From: CAYSWK01 sp964434735
GTDB lineage: Archaea > Micrarchaeota > Micrarchaeia > Anstonellales > Bilamarchaeaceae
Assembly: GCA_964434735.1 (NCBI GenBank)
Contig: CAYSWK010000006.1
Coordinates: forward strand, 1 to 51,677
DNA: 51,677 nucleotides
Direction of reading: 5' to 3'
The notes under the pieces were generated by a model that was not told the DNA's origin, did not search any database, and saw only the letters and a program-made list of their open reading frames with translations. Made by a program: the position numbers and the translations under genes. Every line of letters begins with the position of its first letter. Position 1 is the stretch's first letter. This document shows positions 23,695-32,068 of this stretch, in pieces.

Positions 23695-24261
23695 TTACTG
23701 CTTGTCGGTTTCAAGCACACCAACGCCTTGGCGGGCGATTTTGTTGGTGGTGCAGTCGTAAACCGTTGAAGGTCCGCGGTACTTGCAGGGTCCGCCGTCA
23801 AATACGAAATCAACTTTAGTAACAACCTCAATATCGATCGCGTTCACCGACCAGCTTTCTTTTGAACCTGAAATATTTGCACTGGTAGTTACGATGGGTT
23901 TTCCAAGCATTTCACAGGCCTTCACAATAGGCGCGTAATCAGGAATGCGCACCGCAAGCGTTCCAGGGGTGTCGCACGCAAGCGGCTTTTTTTGCTTGAG
24001 AATAAAGGTAAAAGGTCCCGGGAGGTATTTTTCAATCAGTTTTTGCTGTTCTTGAGTGACTTCACAATATTCCTTGATCATTCGTATTGAACCCATGATT
24101 ACGGAAACTGGTTTTGAAGGATCCCTTTTCTTGATCGAATACACGCGTGAAACTGCCTGTTTATTTGTTGCATCACAACCTATTCCATATACGGTGTCTG
24201 TTGGGTAAATGATTACTTTTCCCGCTTGTAAGCTTTCAATAATCAATGTTGTGTGTACCAT
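23695..24261 (-). CDS. sua5: Threonylcarbamoyl-AMP synthase (YrdC/Sua5 domain)
   Basis: Makes threonylcarbamoyl-AMP from threonine, bicarbonate and ATP, the first step of t6A37 synthesis in ANN-decoding tRNAs. The 188-residue protein is the YrdC domain only, without the C-terminal Sua5 domain. Motifs visible: IIYPTDTVYGIGCDA at 17-31, the substrate-binding KKRDPSKPVSV, PGPFTFIL, the TSANISG loop and GPSTVYDC. Its ATG directly follows the lysS stop codon with no gap, indicating an operon. The tRNA-Asn (GUU) in this window is one of the ANN-decoding tRNAs that would carry t6A. Confidence 0.93.
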   Translation of the reverse strand: MVHTTLIIESLQAGKVIIYPTDTVYGIGCDATNKQAVSRVYSIKKRDPSKPVSVIMGSIRMIKEYCEVTQEQQKLIEKYLPGPFTFILKQKKPLACDTPGTLAVRIPDYAPIVKACEMLGKPIVTTSANISGSKESWSVNAIDIEVVTKVDFVFDGGPCKYRGPSTVYDCTTNKIARQGVGVLETDKQ

Positions 24262-25767
24262 TTACAGCACTTCTTTTTTGACCCGCTCAATTCCCAGTGC
24301 GGTTATGAGCTTTCCAAGTTTTGGTCCCCTTTCTTTTCCAAGGAGTGCCTGGTAAAGCATCACGAAGAAATCCTTTGGCTCAAGCGCGTGGGATTTTGCG
24401 TATTCGTATATTGCATTGTGGACGGCCTGATGGTCCATGTTTGGTTCAAGCCTTCTAAAGAATTCATGTGCATGGCCTTCTGCCTTCTTTGGCTTGTATT
24501 CGAATCGGTAGGTTTCAGGCACAAAGCCGCGCGCAAACCAGTTTTCAACGTAGCTCTTAAGATACGCAACGCCTTTTTGGTCTTCAAGCACGCGTGCAAC
24601 CATATCCCAGTTTGTGTAAACCTGGTAATAGAGCACCATATCAAGGAAGGTCGCTTCCCATTCGTTGTTTCGTGCAAGAAGGTACGCATCTGCTGCCTTT
24701 CGCTCGTGGCGTGAAAGCTCCCCTTCCTTTTGGGAGAACGCTTTTGCGTTTTGGTATTCTTCGTATGCCTTAAGCAAGCTTTCAGGAGTAGGAACAATAT
24801 CGATATTTTCCTCAAGGTCGGGTTTCAAAAGCAGGTACTTAAGAATTTCCGGAGGCACCAGTTCAAGCAGTTCGGTAACTCCAAGACCAATGCCTTTTGA
24901 TTTTGAGTATTTCTTCCCTTCAAGGAAAATGAATCCGTATCGGTAGGGAATTTCATGCGGTTTTTTCATGAGTTCCTCAGTCACCATTTTACAGGTGTCT
25001 TCAGAACCGCCGCGAGTCATATGGTCAACGCCGCTTCCTTCAATTGAGGTGCCAAGTATTTGCTTCCATGCGGGCCAGTGAAGGCGCCAGAGCAATTTGT
25101 ACTGGTGGTCCTTGATGTAGTTTTTTCCCTTGTGGCCGCAGCCTTTGGTGTATTTCACATCCTTGTCGCAGGAATATTCATATGAATCATGCGTGTGGGA
25201 AAGTACTCGCGTTGTTGCAATTTTTCCACATGCACCGCAAATGGGCATAATTACTGAAAAGTCCGCAGGAACTTTCCTTTGGCTTGAGCGTTCGATTATG
25301 TCCTTTGCCTCGTTTTCATGCTTGAGGAAGAACAATGCCCATTCGTCGAACTTTCCTTGCGTATACATGTCGTTTGCGCGAATGACTTCTATTTGCGCAC
25401 CAACTTTTTTCATGAGTGCGCGTACTTCATCAAGGAAATGGTCGCCATAGCTTTTACTTGTGCCAAAAGGGTCGGGTACGTTGCAAAGCGGTTTTCCCAT
25501 ATGGGGTTTGAGCGTTTCAGTGTATTGCTCAAGCGGCAAGGGGATCTTGTCGAATGCATCAAGGATGTCTGCTACAAGAATGGCCTTTGCGGGCTTTCCC
25601 TTTGCCTTGAGTGCCTGTGAGATGGAATAGGGGAATAAAAATTCACACACGGTCCCAAAATGTGCCGGGCCCGAAGTGGTCATGCCGCAGGTTACGACGT
25701 ACGGCTCTTTTTTTTCTGCGATAACCTGGTCTGCAAGGTGTTCGCTCCAGTGCTTATGCTCTGCCAT
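24262..25767 (-). CDS. lysS: Class I lysyl-tRNA synthetase
   Basis: The archaeal-type class I LysRS, unrelated to class II LysK of most bacteria, charging tRNA-Lys. The 501-residue chain carries the HIGH-like motif in TSGPAHFGT (32-39) and the KMSKS-like motif KYSKSKG near residue 285. Zinc-type cysteines appear in the connecting region (PICGACGK, YSCDKD, KGCGHKG). The C-terminal helical cage domain follows. Start ATG 25767 was chosen over a TTG three codons upstream. The leader GATACCT directly before the ATG is also found before leuS and the Cys-rich gene at 33901. It heads an operon with sua5 and a zinc-ribbon gene. Confidence 0.95.
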   Translation of the reverse strand: MAEHKHWSEHLADQVIAEKKEPYVVTCGMTTSGPAHFGTVCEFLFPYSISQALKAKGKPAKAILVADILDAFDKIPLPLEQYTETLKPHMGKPLCNVPDPFGTSKSYGDHFLDEVRALMKKVGAQIEVIRANDMYTQGKFDEWALFFLKHENEAKDIIERSSQRKVPADFSVIMPICGACGKIATTRVLSHTHDSYEYSCDKDVKYTKGCGHKGKNYIKDHQYKLLWRLHWPAWKQILGTSIEGSGVDHMTRGGSEDTCKMVTEELMKKPHEIPYRYGFIFLEGKKYSKSKGIGLGVTELLELVPPEILKYLLLKPDLEENIDIVPTPESLLKAYEEYQNAKAFSQKEGELSRHERKAADAYLLARNNEWEATFLDMVLYYQVYTNWDMVARVLEDQKGVAYLKSYVENWFARGFVPETYRFEYKPKKAEGHAHEFFRRLEPNMDHQAVHNAIYEYAKSHALEPKDFFVMLYQALLGKERGPKLGKLITALGIERVKKEVL

Positions 25768-25826
25768 AGGTATCAAATTATTGTTGTTTCAAAACGTTTA
25801 ACAACAGATGGTTCCAAAGAAACATC

Positions 25827-26294
25827 ATGGATAAATCCGAGGCCATTTGGCGTTATCTTGCTCACCTTGAAGGCAAAGTCCCACCTCTTAGCCTTGAGCA
25901 GCGCAAACTTTTTACCGTGGCCATGACGGGAGGCGCCTTTGATGTTTTGCATCTTGGGCACATTTACACTATTTGCGAAGCAAAAAAGCATGCTGACGTG
26001 CTTATCGTAGTCGTTGCAAATGATGAGGTTATTTTAAGGAAGAAGGGCAAACTTATCCATTCTCAAAACTACCGCGCAAAAATGGTTGAGCATATCAAAG
26101 GAGTTGATGCGGTCCTTTTAGGGATAGAAACTCCCCAGAAAACGTACGAGCGAGTAAAGCCGGACGTTATTGTGTACGGTTATGACCAAACGCCTTTTTT
26201 GAAGCCTGAAGGGGTAAAAATTGTGCAATTAAAGGAGCATTTTGAGGCCGACAAGTTCAAGACAAGCAGAATAATCAAGGAACTTGGATTGTAG
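25827..26294 (+). CDS. RibL-like FAD synthase / cytidylyltransferase
   Basis: A 155-residue nucleotidyltransferase with the HxGH motif in GGAFDVLHLGHI (His42, His45). C-terminal features VIVYGYDQTPF and FKTSRIIKEL match archaeal RibL, which transfers AMP to FMN to form FAD. Related family members make CDP-glycerol or CDP-ethanolamine, so the substrate call is tentative. An N-terminal helical extension of about 30 residues (DKSEAIWRYLAHLEGK) precedes the Rossmann core and is not typical of RibL. It is divergent from lysS with a 59-base gap. Confidence 0.78.
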   Translation: MDKSEAIWRYLAHLEGKVPPLSLEQRKLFTVAMTGGAFDVLHLGHIYTICEAKKHADVLIVVVANDEVILRKKGKLIHSQNYRAKMVEHIKGVDAVLLGIETPQKTYERVKPDVIVYGYDQTPFLKPEGVKIVQLKEHFEADKFKTSRIIKELGL

Positions 26295-26339
26295 GGATTT
26301 TTTAGCAACCTTTAAAAACGTAAAACAGGTTCTAGTTGC

Positions 26340-26657
26340 ATGGTTTATGGGATGTTCAAGCCTGGAGAGCAGAAAAAGGAGGAGGAAGAAACCGTAACAA
26401 AGGCGGACTCACTTGAAAAATTCCTCAAGACCCAGGACGTCAAACAGCTTACCGAAGAATTCATGCGTGAAGGTTACACAAAAAGAGGCATCAATGACCT
26501 TCTTTCCGTTGTTTATTCCCTTTATAATACTGATAAAATGATTGTAAAGCGTGCCCGTGCAATTCTTACTCTTCTCAAAGGCAAGGATGGATTGAAAGGC
26601 TTCTTTGCAGGATTGAAACTTTCAACTGAAGGGCTGCTTAAAGCACTTAAGAAATAA
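26340..26657 (+). CDS. Small hypothetical charged protein
   Basis: A 105-residue soluble protein. The first 25 residues are Glu/Lys-rich, followed by four or five predicted helices with a hydrophobic ILTLLKGKDGLKGFF segment near the C-terminus. I do not recognise it. A TATA box CTTTAAAAAC (26311-26320) lies about 25 bases upstream, so a leaderless start at ATG 26340 is likely; ATG 26352 is an alternative. It converges with uppS with 15 bases between. Confidence 0.5.
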   Translation: MVYGMFKPGEQKKEEEETVTKADSLEKFLKTQDVKQLTEEFMREGYTKRGINDLLSVVYSLYNTDKMIVKRARAILTLLKGKDGLKGFFAGLKLSTEGLLKALKK

Positions 26658-26672
26658 TTCAAATTATTTTTT

Positions 26673-27365
26673 TTATTTTCCGAATCTTCTTTTCCGTTGC
26701 TCGTAAACGTTTAGCGCATCCTCAAAATCCGCCTTCGAGAATTCCGGCCAGAGTTTTTTTGAGAAATAGAATTCGGCATACGTGCTCTGCCAAGGCATAA
26801 GGCCGCTTAAGCGTTCTTCGCCAGATGTTCGTATGATCAAGTCAGGATCAGGCAGTCCTTTAGTATACAAATGATCGGAGATCGCCTTTTCATCAACTTC
26901 CTTTACTCCTTCCTTGAGGATCGCGTTGACGGCATCTATAATTTCTTCCCTGCCCCCATAAGCCAAAAGGAGGTTAAGCTGGTATTTGCTATTTTTTGCT
27001 GAAAGTTCTTCTGCTTTTTTTATCATTTCCCGTATTTCGCGCGGGAACAAATGCGTTCGGCCCAAGATGCGCACGCGAACCTCGTACTTGTTTTTTTCAT
27101 CGCTGTCTATTGCTTTTTTGAGGTTTTGTTTGAAGAGTTCGAATAATCCAGACACTTCCGTCTCGTCACGTTTGAAATTGTCCGTTGAGAATCCCCACAT
27201 GGAGAGCATGTGCACGTCGTGTTCCTTGCACCATTTGAGCACTTCTCCGATATGTTGGATGCCGGTGGCGTAACCTTCCTGCTTTGATTTGCCGTGCTTG
27301 GTCGCCCATCTTCGATTCCCATCAGGAATAATAGCGATGTGAGTTGGCACCGTACGTTCAGCCAT
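26673..27365 (-). CDS. uppS: Cis-prenyltransferase (undecaprenyl/polyprenyl diphosphate synthase family)
   Basis: Extends an allylic diphosphate with isopentenyl diphosphate units in cis, producing the long polyprenol carrier used for glycan assembly at the membrane. The 230-residue chain has the catalytic Asp15 in IAIIPDGNRRWA and the second motif SMWGFSTDNFKR. The C-terminal substrate motif contains IRTSGEERLSG and the FYFSKKLWPEF segment. All signature residues are present. Product chain length cannot be read from sequence. It may supply lipid carrier for glycosylation enzymes such as the GT4 protein. Confidence 0.94.
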   Translation of the reverse strand: MAERTVPTHIAIIPDGNRRWATKHGKSKQEGYATGIQHIGEVLKWCKEHDVHMLSMWGFSTDNFKRDETEVSGLFELFKQNLKKAIDSDEKNKYEVRVRILGRTHLFPREIREMIKKAEELSAKNSKYQLNLLLAYGGREEIIDAVNAILKEGVKEVDEKAISDHLYTKGLPDPDLIIRTSGEERLSGLMPWQSTYAEFYFSKKLWPEFSKADFEDALNVYEQRKRRFGK

Positions 27366-27411
27366 ATTTTCCTTTTCATTCGTTCTTCTTAAAAATTCAT
27401 CCTATCCAAGC

Positions 27412-27423
27412 CTTTAAAAAAAG
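27412..27423 (+). promoter_or_regulatory. tRNA-Asn promoter TATA box
   Basis: CTTTAAAAAAAG lies 25-36 bases before the first base of the tRNA, the correct distance for an archaeal promoter. Confidence 0.55.
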
Positions 27424-27447
27424 AATGATTCTTATTTTGGTTTCAGT

Positions 27448-27541
27448 GCCTCGGTAGCTCAGTAGGTAGAGCGGCTGACTGTTAAAAACTTTTTGTTTAG
27501 CAGCAATCAGCAGGCCGTCAGTTCGAGTCTGACCCGGGGCG
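27448..27541 (+). tRNA. tRNA-Asn (GTT) with 21-nt intron at 37/38
   Basis: Full cloverleaf: acceptor 27448-27454 pairs with 27534-27540 (one G-U), D arm GCTC/GAGC, anticodon stem GCTGA (27474-27478) with TCAGC (27507-27511), T arm GTCAG/CTGAC with loop TTCGAGT, discriminator G at 27541, no encoded CCA. The anticodon GTT is at 27481-27483. A 21-base intron occupies 27485-27505, directly 3' of A37. Around both splice points CTGT can pair with GCAG to give a 4-bp helix (one G-U) flanked by 3-base bulges TAA and CAA, the archaeal bulge-helix-bulge, closed by AAAC/GTTT around a T5 loop. One extra A on the 3' side makes it slightly relaxed. Confidence 0.93.
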
Positions 27542-27615
27542 TAGTCACTGATCCAGTGACTCGCAAGCTCGTCACTAGCCCTCGAAATTCTATCGAATTT
27601 CAAGGTCACCTGATC
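27542..27615 (+). repeat. Double-hairpin repeat, unit A (after tRNA-Asn)
   Basis: The unit begins at the last bases of the tRNA with leader CGTAGTC (27540-27546) and CTGATCC. Hairpin 1 is AGTGAC (27555-27560) with GTCACT (27571-27576). After TAGCCCT, hairpin 2 is GAAATTC (27584-27590) with GAATTTC (27595-27601). It ends ACCTGATCG. The same order of leader, hairpin 1 and hairpin 2, with different but still complementary stems, recurs on the minus strand at 49545-49746. The rest of the 191-base gap to trm5 holds only a TATA-like TTTTTTATTC near 27699. Confidence 0.7.
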
Positions 27616-27732
27616 GTTTTGGGTTCCCAGTTTCTAGCAGCCAGTTTTCTTCTTTTCATACTGTTTTTTGTTGTTAATTTCGTAACTGCTCCTTCCTTTG
27701 GCTTTTTTATTCTTGCTGACGACATACCTTCT

Positions 27733-28755
27733 ATGCAATTCCTTAAAGTTCCCAAGAAGGACGGCGAACGAGTCCGAAAGGAGCTTGAATCAAAGGCACT
27801 CATTTCCCATGAGTACGCAATTCAAAGCAACGATGCGTTTATTTTTATCCCCGTAATTAGTTCAATTCCGGGGTATTCAGTTGTTAAAAAACGAGGCACA
27901 AAACGAGTTGAAAAGCCAAAGAATCTCAAGGAGGCGCTCAAAGGAATTCTTACCAATGAAGAGCTTGAACTCCTCACCACTTCATTTGATGCATTGGGTT
28001 CGTTGGCAATAATCGAAATTCCACGGGAGCTTTCTCAACGCGAAAAAAAGATCGCACGCGCAATCATGCAGGTGCATCCGGCAATCAAAACGGTTGCCAA
28101 AAAGACCGGCGCCATGTCAGGTGAATTTCGTGTGCGCCCTTTAGAAGTTATTGCAGGAAAAAAAACAACTGAAATCATATACAAGGAGTCAGGAGTTTTG
28201 ATGAAGCTTGACCCTTCACAAGTTTATTTTTCCCCACGTTTAAGCCACGAGCGAACAAGAATTTCACAATTGGTAAAGCCGAACGAGCACGTGCTTGTCT
28301 TGTTTGCGGGCGTAGGTCCGTACGCCCTTGTAATTGCAAAACAGTATTCTGATGCAAAAATCGTTGCGGTTGAGCTTAATCCAGTTGCTTGTGAGTATAT
28401 GAAGGAAAATATTAAGCTCAATAAGTTAAACAATGTTGAATGCGTTTGCGCGGATGTTCATAAGCTTGTATATAATTCAAGGTTTCTTTCGTGGGCAGAT
28501 AGAATAATTATGCCTTTGCCGCACAGCGCAGAGCAGTTTCTTGAGGATGCATTCCTGTTTGCACGAAACGGATGCATGATTCATTTCTATTCAATGTGTG
28601 AAAAAGGGCAGGAACAATCGCTTGTGCGAACAATTGAGGCGCACGCGGCAAAAAAAGGAATACAAACAACGATCGAAAGCGTACGGGTTGCACGTCCCTT
28701 TTCCGCACGCATCGATCAGTTTGTCGTTGATTTTAAAATAAAAAAAATTATTTAA
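27733..28755 (+). CDS. trm5: tRNA (guanine37-N1)-methyltransferase Trm5
   Basis: Transfers a methyl group from SAM to N1 of G37 in tRNAs, preventing frameshifting. The 340-residue protein starts at ATG 27733 with FLKVPKKDGERVRKEL, the normal beginning of archaeal Trm5; the open frame upstream runs through the repeat and the tRNA and is rejected. The N-terminal recognition domain is followed by the Rossmann core with VLVLFAGVGPYAL, ELNPVACEYMKENIKLN and the catalytic loop RIIMPLPHSAEQFL, where many homologues have MNLP. The C-terminus SARIDQFVVDFKI is typical. It converges with the DUF4389 gene, overlapping by 8 bases. Confidence 0.9.
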   Translation: MQFLKVPKKDGERVRKELESKALISHEYAIQSNDAFIFIPVISSIPGYSVVKKRGTKRVEKPKNLKEALKGILTNEELELLTTSFDALGSLAIIEIPRELSQREKKIARAIMQVHPAIKTVAKKTGAMSGEFRVRPLEVIAGKKTTEIIYKESGVLMKLDPSQVYFSPRLSHERTRISQLVKPNEHVLVLFAGVGPYALVIAKQYSDAKIVAVELNPVACEYMKENIKLNKLNNVECVCADVHKLVYNSRFLSWADRIIMPLPHSAEQFLEDAFLFARNGCMIHFYSMCEKGQEQSLVRTIEAHAAKKGIQTTIESVRVARPFSARIDQFVVDFKIKKII

Positions 28756-29041
28756 GGGCATCAAGGTTTGGTATGAACGGAGGTCGTTCATCAGTCAAGA
28801 GGTAAAGGTATGTCATATACTGCGTCATATATTCCATAGCCATTCGGTTGTACTTATGAAGAATTTCAACCCTTTTCCCAAGAATAAGCATTGCAAGGAA
28901 TTGCAAAGGCAGTGTGATATACATAATCATCATCATAATCATCGCTACGATCATGTATACTATCCAGTAAAGGATTCTCCAAAGCATTTCCATTCGTGAG
29001 GTTTTTTCCGAATATGGTGGGTTTACAGTAATTCCTTCCAT
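28748..29041 (-). CDS. DUF4389-type small membrane protein
   Basis: A 97-residue membrane protein with two hydrophobic helices (about 22-40 and 42-57; Met-rich IVYMIVAMIMMMIMYI then LPLQFLAMLILGKRVE). The C-terminal pattern ending YLYLLTDERPPF is the hallmark of DUF4389, whose function is unknown. The start is ATG 29041 rather than GTG 29050. It is the third gene of a run mcm, presenilin-like protease and DUF4389 on the minus strand, 49 bases after the protease gene. Confidence 0.75.
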   Translation of the reverse strand: MEGITVNPPYSEKTSRMEMLWRILYWIVYMIVAMIMMMIMYITLPLQFLAMLILGKRVEILHKYNRMAMEYMTQYMTYLYLLTDERPPFIPNLDALK

Positions 29042-29090
29042 AATTATCACTTATTTATTCATTGGTCGAGTTCTTTTATTCCTTCGTATC

Positions 29091-29903
29091 TTAGAATCCA
29101 AGAAGCAATGTTGCCCCGATAAGCCCAAGGAGCGTTCCTGCACCCAGGATGGGAAGCGCCGCAATCATTTCCTTTTTTCTTGAAAGACGGTACATTAAAA
29201 ATACAAGGGCTACACATGTACCGACCCCAGCCGCAATTGAAAGCGAAAATGAGGCAACGGAAAGCGACGCGCACAGCGCGCAGGGAACGATTACGTCGCC
29301 CGTTCCAAGCATGATGCTTTCCTTTCCAACACCACATGAGAACCCCATGGCAAGCTTTTCCTCTTTTACGATTTGTGCAAGTTTTCCCATATGGTTGCTT
29401 TTGTACACTGCAACGTAGTCATAGATGCATAAAAGTCCGATCATGATTGCCAGTGCCGAAGGTGCAAGCGAAACGCCAAGCAGTATGGCACCCCCTGCAC
29501 AACAGACGAGGACTACTAAGTTATGCATGTTTTTGGTTACATGATGGAGTATGAGTACGGACAATGCAAAAGCTCCCCCCATAAGTATTGAGTAAAACGA
29601 ATCTGCACCAGCAACGCGTGTGAATACATATCCGCTTACCGCACCTGCAAGAAGGATTGATCCCGCTTCAAGCAGTCGAAGGATAATGATGCGGAACTTT
29701 GAAATGCGTAAAAGCACAACGGATGAAGCAACTGTGGCGATTGCAAGTAAAATAATCATTTCCGGGCTTGACATTTGTGTTTGGGAGAAAAAAGGACTTA
29801 TGTCTGTTTTTGAAATTGCATCTCGAAGTACGACCGGTGCACCAAGGATGGATACTACCAGTGACGCAAGATACAGCACCATAATCTGGTAATAGGGACG
29901 CAT
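29091..29903 (-). CDS. Presenilin/signal peptide peptidase-like intramembrane aspartyl protease
   Basis: A 270-residue polytopic protein with about nine membrane helices. The two catalytic motifs of the presenilin family are present: YD at 161-162 (within IYDYVAVYKSNHM) and GTGD ending at Asp203 (within MLGTGDVIVP). The PAL-like motif is ALP at 249-251 in the last third. This matches archaeal presenilin homologues (PSH), which cleave single-span membrane helices. It ends and starts tightly with its neighbours: mcm stops 3 bases before it begins. The substrate is unknown. Confidence 0.87.
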   Translation of the reverse strand: MRPYYQIMVLYLASLVVSILGAPVVLRDAISKTDISPFFSQTQMSSPEMIILLAIATVASSVVLLRISKFRIIILRLLEAGSILLAGAVSGYVFTRVAGADSFYSILMGGAFALSVLILHHVTKNMHNLVVLVCCAGGAILLGVSLAPSALAIMIGLLCIYDYVAVYKSNHMGKLAQIVKEEKLAMGFSCGVGKESIMLGTGDVIVPCALCASLSVASFSLSIAAGVGTCVALVFLMYRLSRKKEMIAALPILGAGTLLGLIGATLLLGF

Positions 29904-29906
29904 TAA

Positions 29907-31946
29907 TCATTCACCTACAATTTTGACGTGCCCGTGCCCTTTCTCGTACAATTCCCCTTTTCGAAGCAATTCCTGTATTATCTTTCGTGCAGTATTTTCA
30001 TCAACATCATATGATGCTGCTTGTGAAATGACCTTGTCTATCTCGGCACTGTCGGTTGACTTGAGGATGGTGCGTATGATATCAAGTACAACATCAACCT
30101 TCTCAAGCCTGTCGCGTTCGCTCTTTGGCTTTCCGGTTGCAACCACGTCAACGTCAAACTTGCCCGTTTCCTTGTCGGTCATGACCTGCCTCATGACGTG
30201 CTCAAGCAAATGAATTGAAAATTGCGCATCAAAGTCCTCAACCGTCGTACTTAAGCGGATTTTTGCGTGCGCTTCGGCCATACGGACCAAACCTTCAAGG
30301 TAACGGGGAGTTATCGGAACTGATCCGGTATCTTTTCCCATGCGTCTTAATTCAACGTAGAATGCGCGTATGCGTTCCATTGCCGGAGGGGTCAATTTAG
30401 GAAAACAATACCTTCGTGCGTATGCAATATATTTTCTCAAAAGATCCCGTGCTACGGTTTCCTTGTGCGTTGGTTGTTCATTGCCCATGTGTGCTGAGAG
30501 GATGTGGGTTGCAAGCCGTGAGTCCTTCTCTTCATCAAGGACGTCAACGATAGGGAATATGAGGTCAAAACGTGAAAGGAGCGTTGGAGGAACGTCAAAT
30601 TGGTCGCCTAAATTTTTGTTCTGGTCGAATCTTCCGTATTTGGGGTTTGCTGCAGCAAGTATTGCTGCCTTTGTCTTGAATTTTGCAACAATGCCTGCTT
30701 TTGCAACTGAAATGGTTTGCGATTCCATACATTCGTGAAGTGAAGACCGGTCTTCCTCTTCAATCTTGTCAAACTCATCGATTTGTGCCGTACCGCCTGA
30801 AGCAAGTACTAATGCACCAGCCTTGAGTGTCCAGCCGCCTTCACCAAGCTCGTCCTTTTCTGCGGCAACGGTTAAACCCGCACCCGAAGTTGATTTACCC
30901 GAAACGTAAATACTTTTTGGAGCAATCATGCCTACGGATTGCAGGAAACGTGATTTTGCGGCACCGGGGTCACCAATCAGAAGAATGTGTATGTCATCAC
31001 GAATGGGCATACCACCCATTGTTTTTCCTTTCGTGCCTCCAAACAGTTGGAGTACGATGGATTCCTTAACTTCAGTATGGCCATAGATGCCGGGAGCAAT
31101 CGATTCGCGCAATATTGCCTCAATGTCAGGGTTGCGCGCAAGCTCGATGATTTGCATCTCGTCTTCCTTGGTTATTTCGACTTCCTCAAAGTCCTTGCGC
31201 ATGCTTTTTACGTGCAGCACATCAACATACCGTGCATAGACCAGTTCCTGTTTTTGTTTGGTTTTAAGCGGAGGACGTATTCTAAGTATCCCGACAACTT
31301 CAACATTCTCACCGGGGCTGAATGAGTTGACCAAATCATCCTCAAGAAGGAGTTCCACGTGGGAAGCAGGCGCCCCCCCGCGTACTTTTTCAAGAAGTTC
31401 CTGTATTTCGGCGCGTTGGATATCAACAAACGTGCTTTGATCCTCAAGTTGTTTGAGTGCAAGTTTTTTGCATGAAGGGCATCGTTTGGGGGGGCTGAAG
31501 TTTTTTGTTACGGGAACGCGTTCCTCGCTTTCGCACAGTTCACAAACGTACACTGCAATCTTTACGCGGTGCATAACGTCAGCACGGCGGGTTATGACTC
31601 CTTTGAATGAAACAAGTTCGTGGATGTTTTTGCTCGTAAGTTCCTCGATTTCGGTTTCAAGTTGGGGAATGTTGAAAAATCGTACGTTTGGTTTGAACGG
31701 TTCGTTAGTGGTTACGTGGATATTAAGGAGCGAAACGGCCTCCTTGGCAGCATCTACAATAAGGTCTGGTTCCTTGATGAGGCGGTCGGCAAGTTCAGGG
31801 TCAAATATTTCAAGTTCGCCAAAATCTATTTCAAGGCTTTTACGGGTTGGAAAATCAAGCGATAATGAGTCTATACGTTCACGTTGGTGCTTGGTGAAAA
31901 ACTCCTGGAAAAGGGAGATTATTTGGGAAAGATCTTCTTCTGCCAC
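29907..31946 (-). CDS. mcm: Replicative DNA helicase MCM
   Basis: The 679-residue minichromosome maintenance helicase that unwinds DNA at the fork as a hexamer. The N-terminal domain includes a zinc site with Cys135, Cys138, Cys156 and Cys159. The AAA+ core has Walker A GDPGAAKSR near 320-328, Walker B AQIDEFDK, sensor 1 AAANPKYGRF and the arginine finger motif LLSRFDLIF. A C-terminal winged helix follows the core (about 605-679, DIIRTILKSTDSAEIDKVISQA). Length and order are those of a normal archaeal MCM, with no intein. It is the first gene of an operon with the presenilin-like protease and DUF4389 genes. Confidence 0.96.
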   Translation of the reverse strand: MAEEDLSQIISLFQEFFTKHQRERIDSLSLDFPTRKSLEIDFGELEIFDPELADRLIKEPDLIVDAAKEAVSLLNIHVTTNEPFKPNVRFFNIPQLETEIEELTSKNIHELVSFKGVITRRADVMHRVKIAVYVCELCESEERVPVTKNFSPPKRCPSCKKLALKQLEDQSTFVDIQRAEIQELLEKVRGGAPASHVELLLEDDLVNSFSPGENVEVVGILRIRPPLKTKQKQELVYARYVDVLHVKSMRKDFEEVEITKEDEMQIIELARNPDIEAILRESIAPGIYGHTEVKESIVLQLFGGTKGKTMGGMPIRDDIHILLIGDPGAAKSRFLQSVGMIAPKSIYVSGKSTSGAGLTVAAEKDELGEGGWTLKAGALVLASGGTAQIDEFDKIEEEDRSSLHECMESQTISVAKAGIVAKFKTKAAILAAANPKYGRFDQNKNLGDQFDVPPTLLSRFDLIFPIVDVLDEEKDSRLATHILSAHMGNEQPTHKETVARDLLRKYIAYARRYCFPKLTPPAMERIRAFYVELRRMGKDTGSVPITPRYLEGLVRMAEAHAKIRLSTTVEDFDAQFSIHLLEHVMRQVMTDKETGKFDVDVVATGKPKSERDRLEKVDVVLDIIRTILKSTDSAEIDKVISQAASYDVDENTARKIIQELLRKGELYEKGHGHVKIVGE

Positions 31947-32068
31947 ATGACCACTTCTTCTTTTCGGCTTAAAATAGGAGCAGTCTTTTCGAGGGGTTTC
32001 TCTTATTATGAGACATACTTAAAAACCTTGGGGTAAATATGCTATCCCCTCTTGCCAAAGGTGCCCGC

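Noticed and set aside
27397..27609. Minus-strand 70-codon frame covering the tRNA
   Set aside because: It is antisense to tRNA-Asn, a common source of spurious gene calls.
27493..27732. 80-residue N-terminal extension of Trm5
   Set aside because: The extension starts inside the tRNA-Asn intron and crosses the repeat; the family's normal N-terminus begins at ATG 27733.
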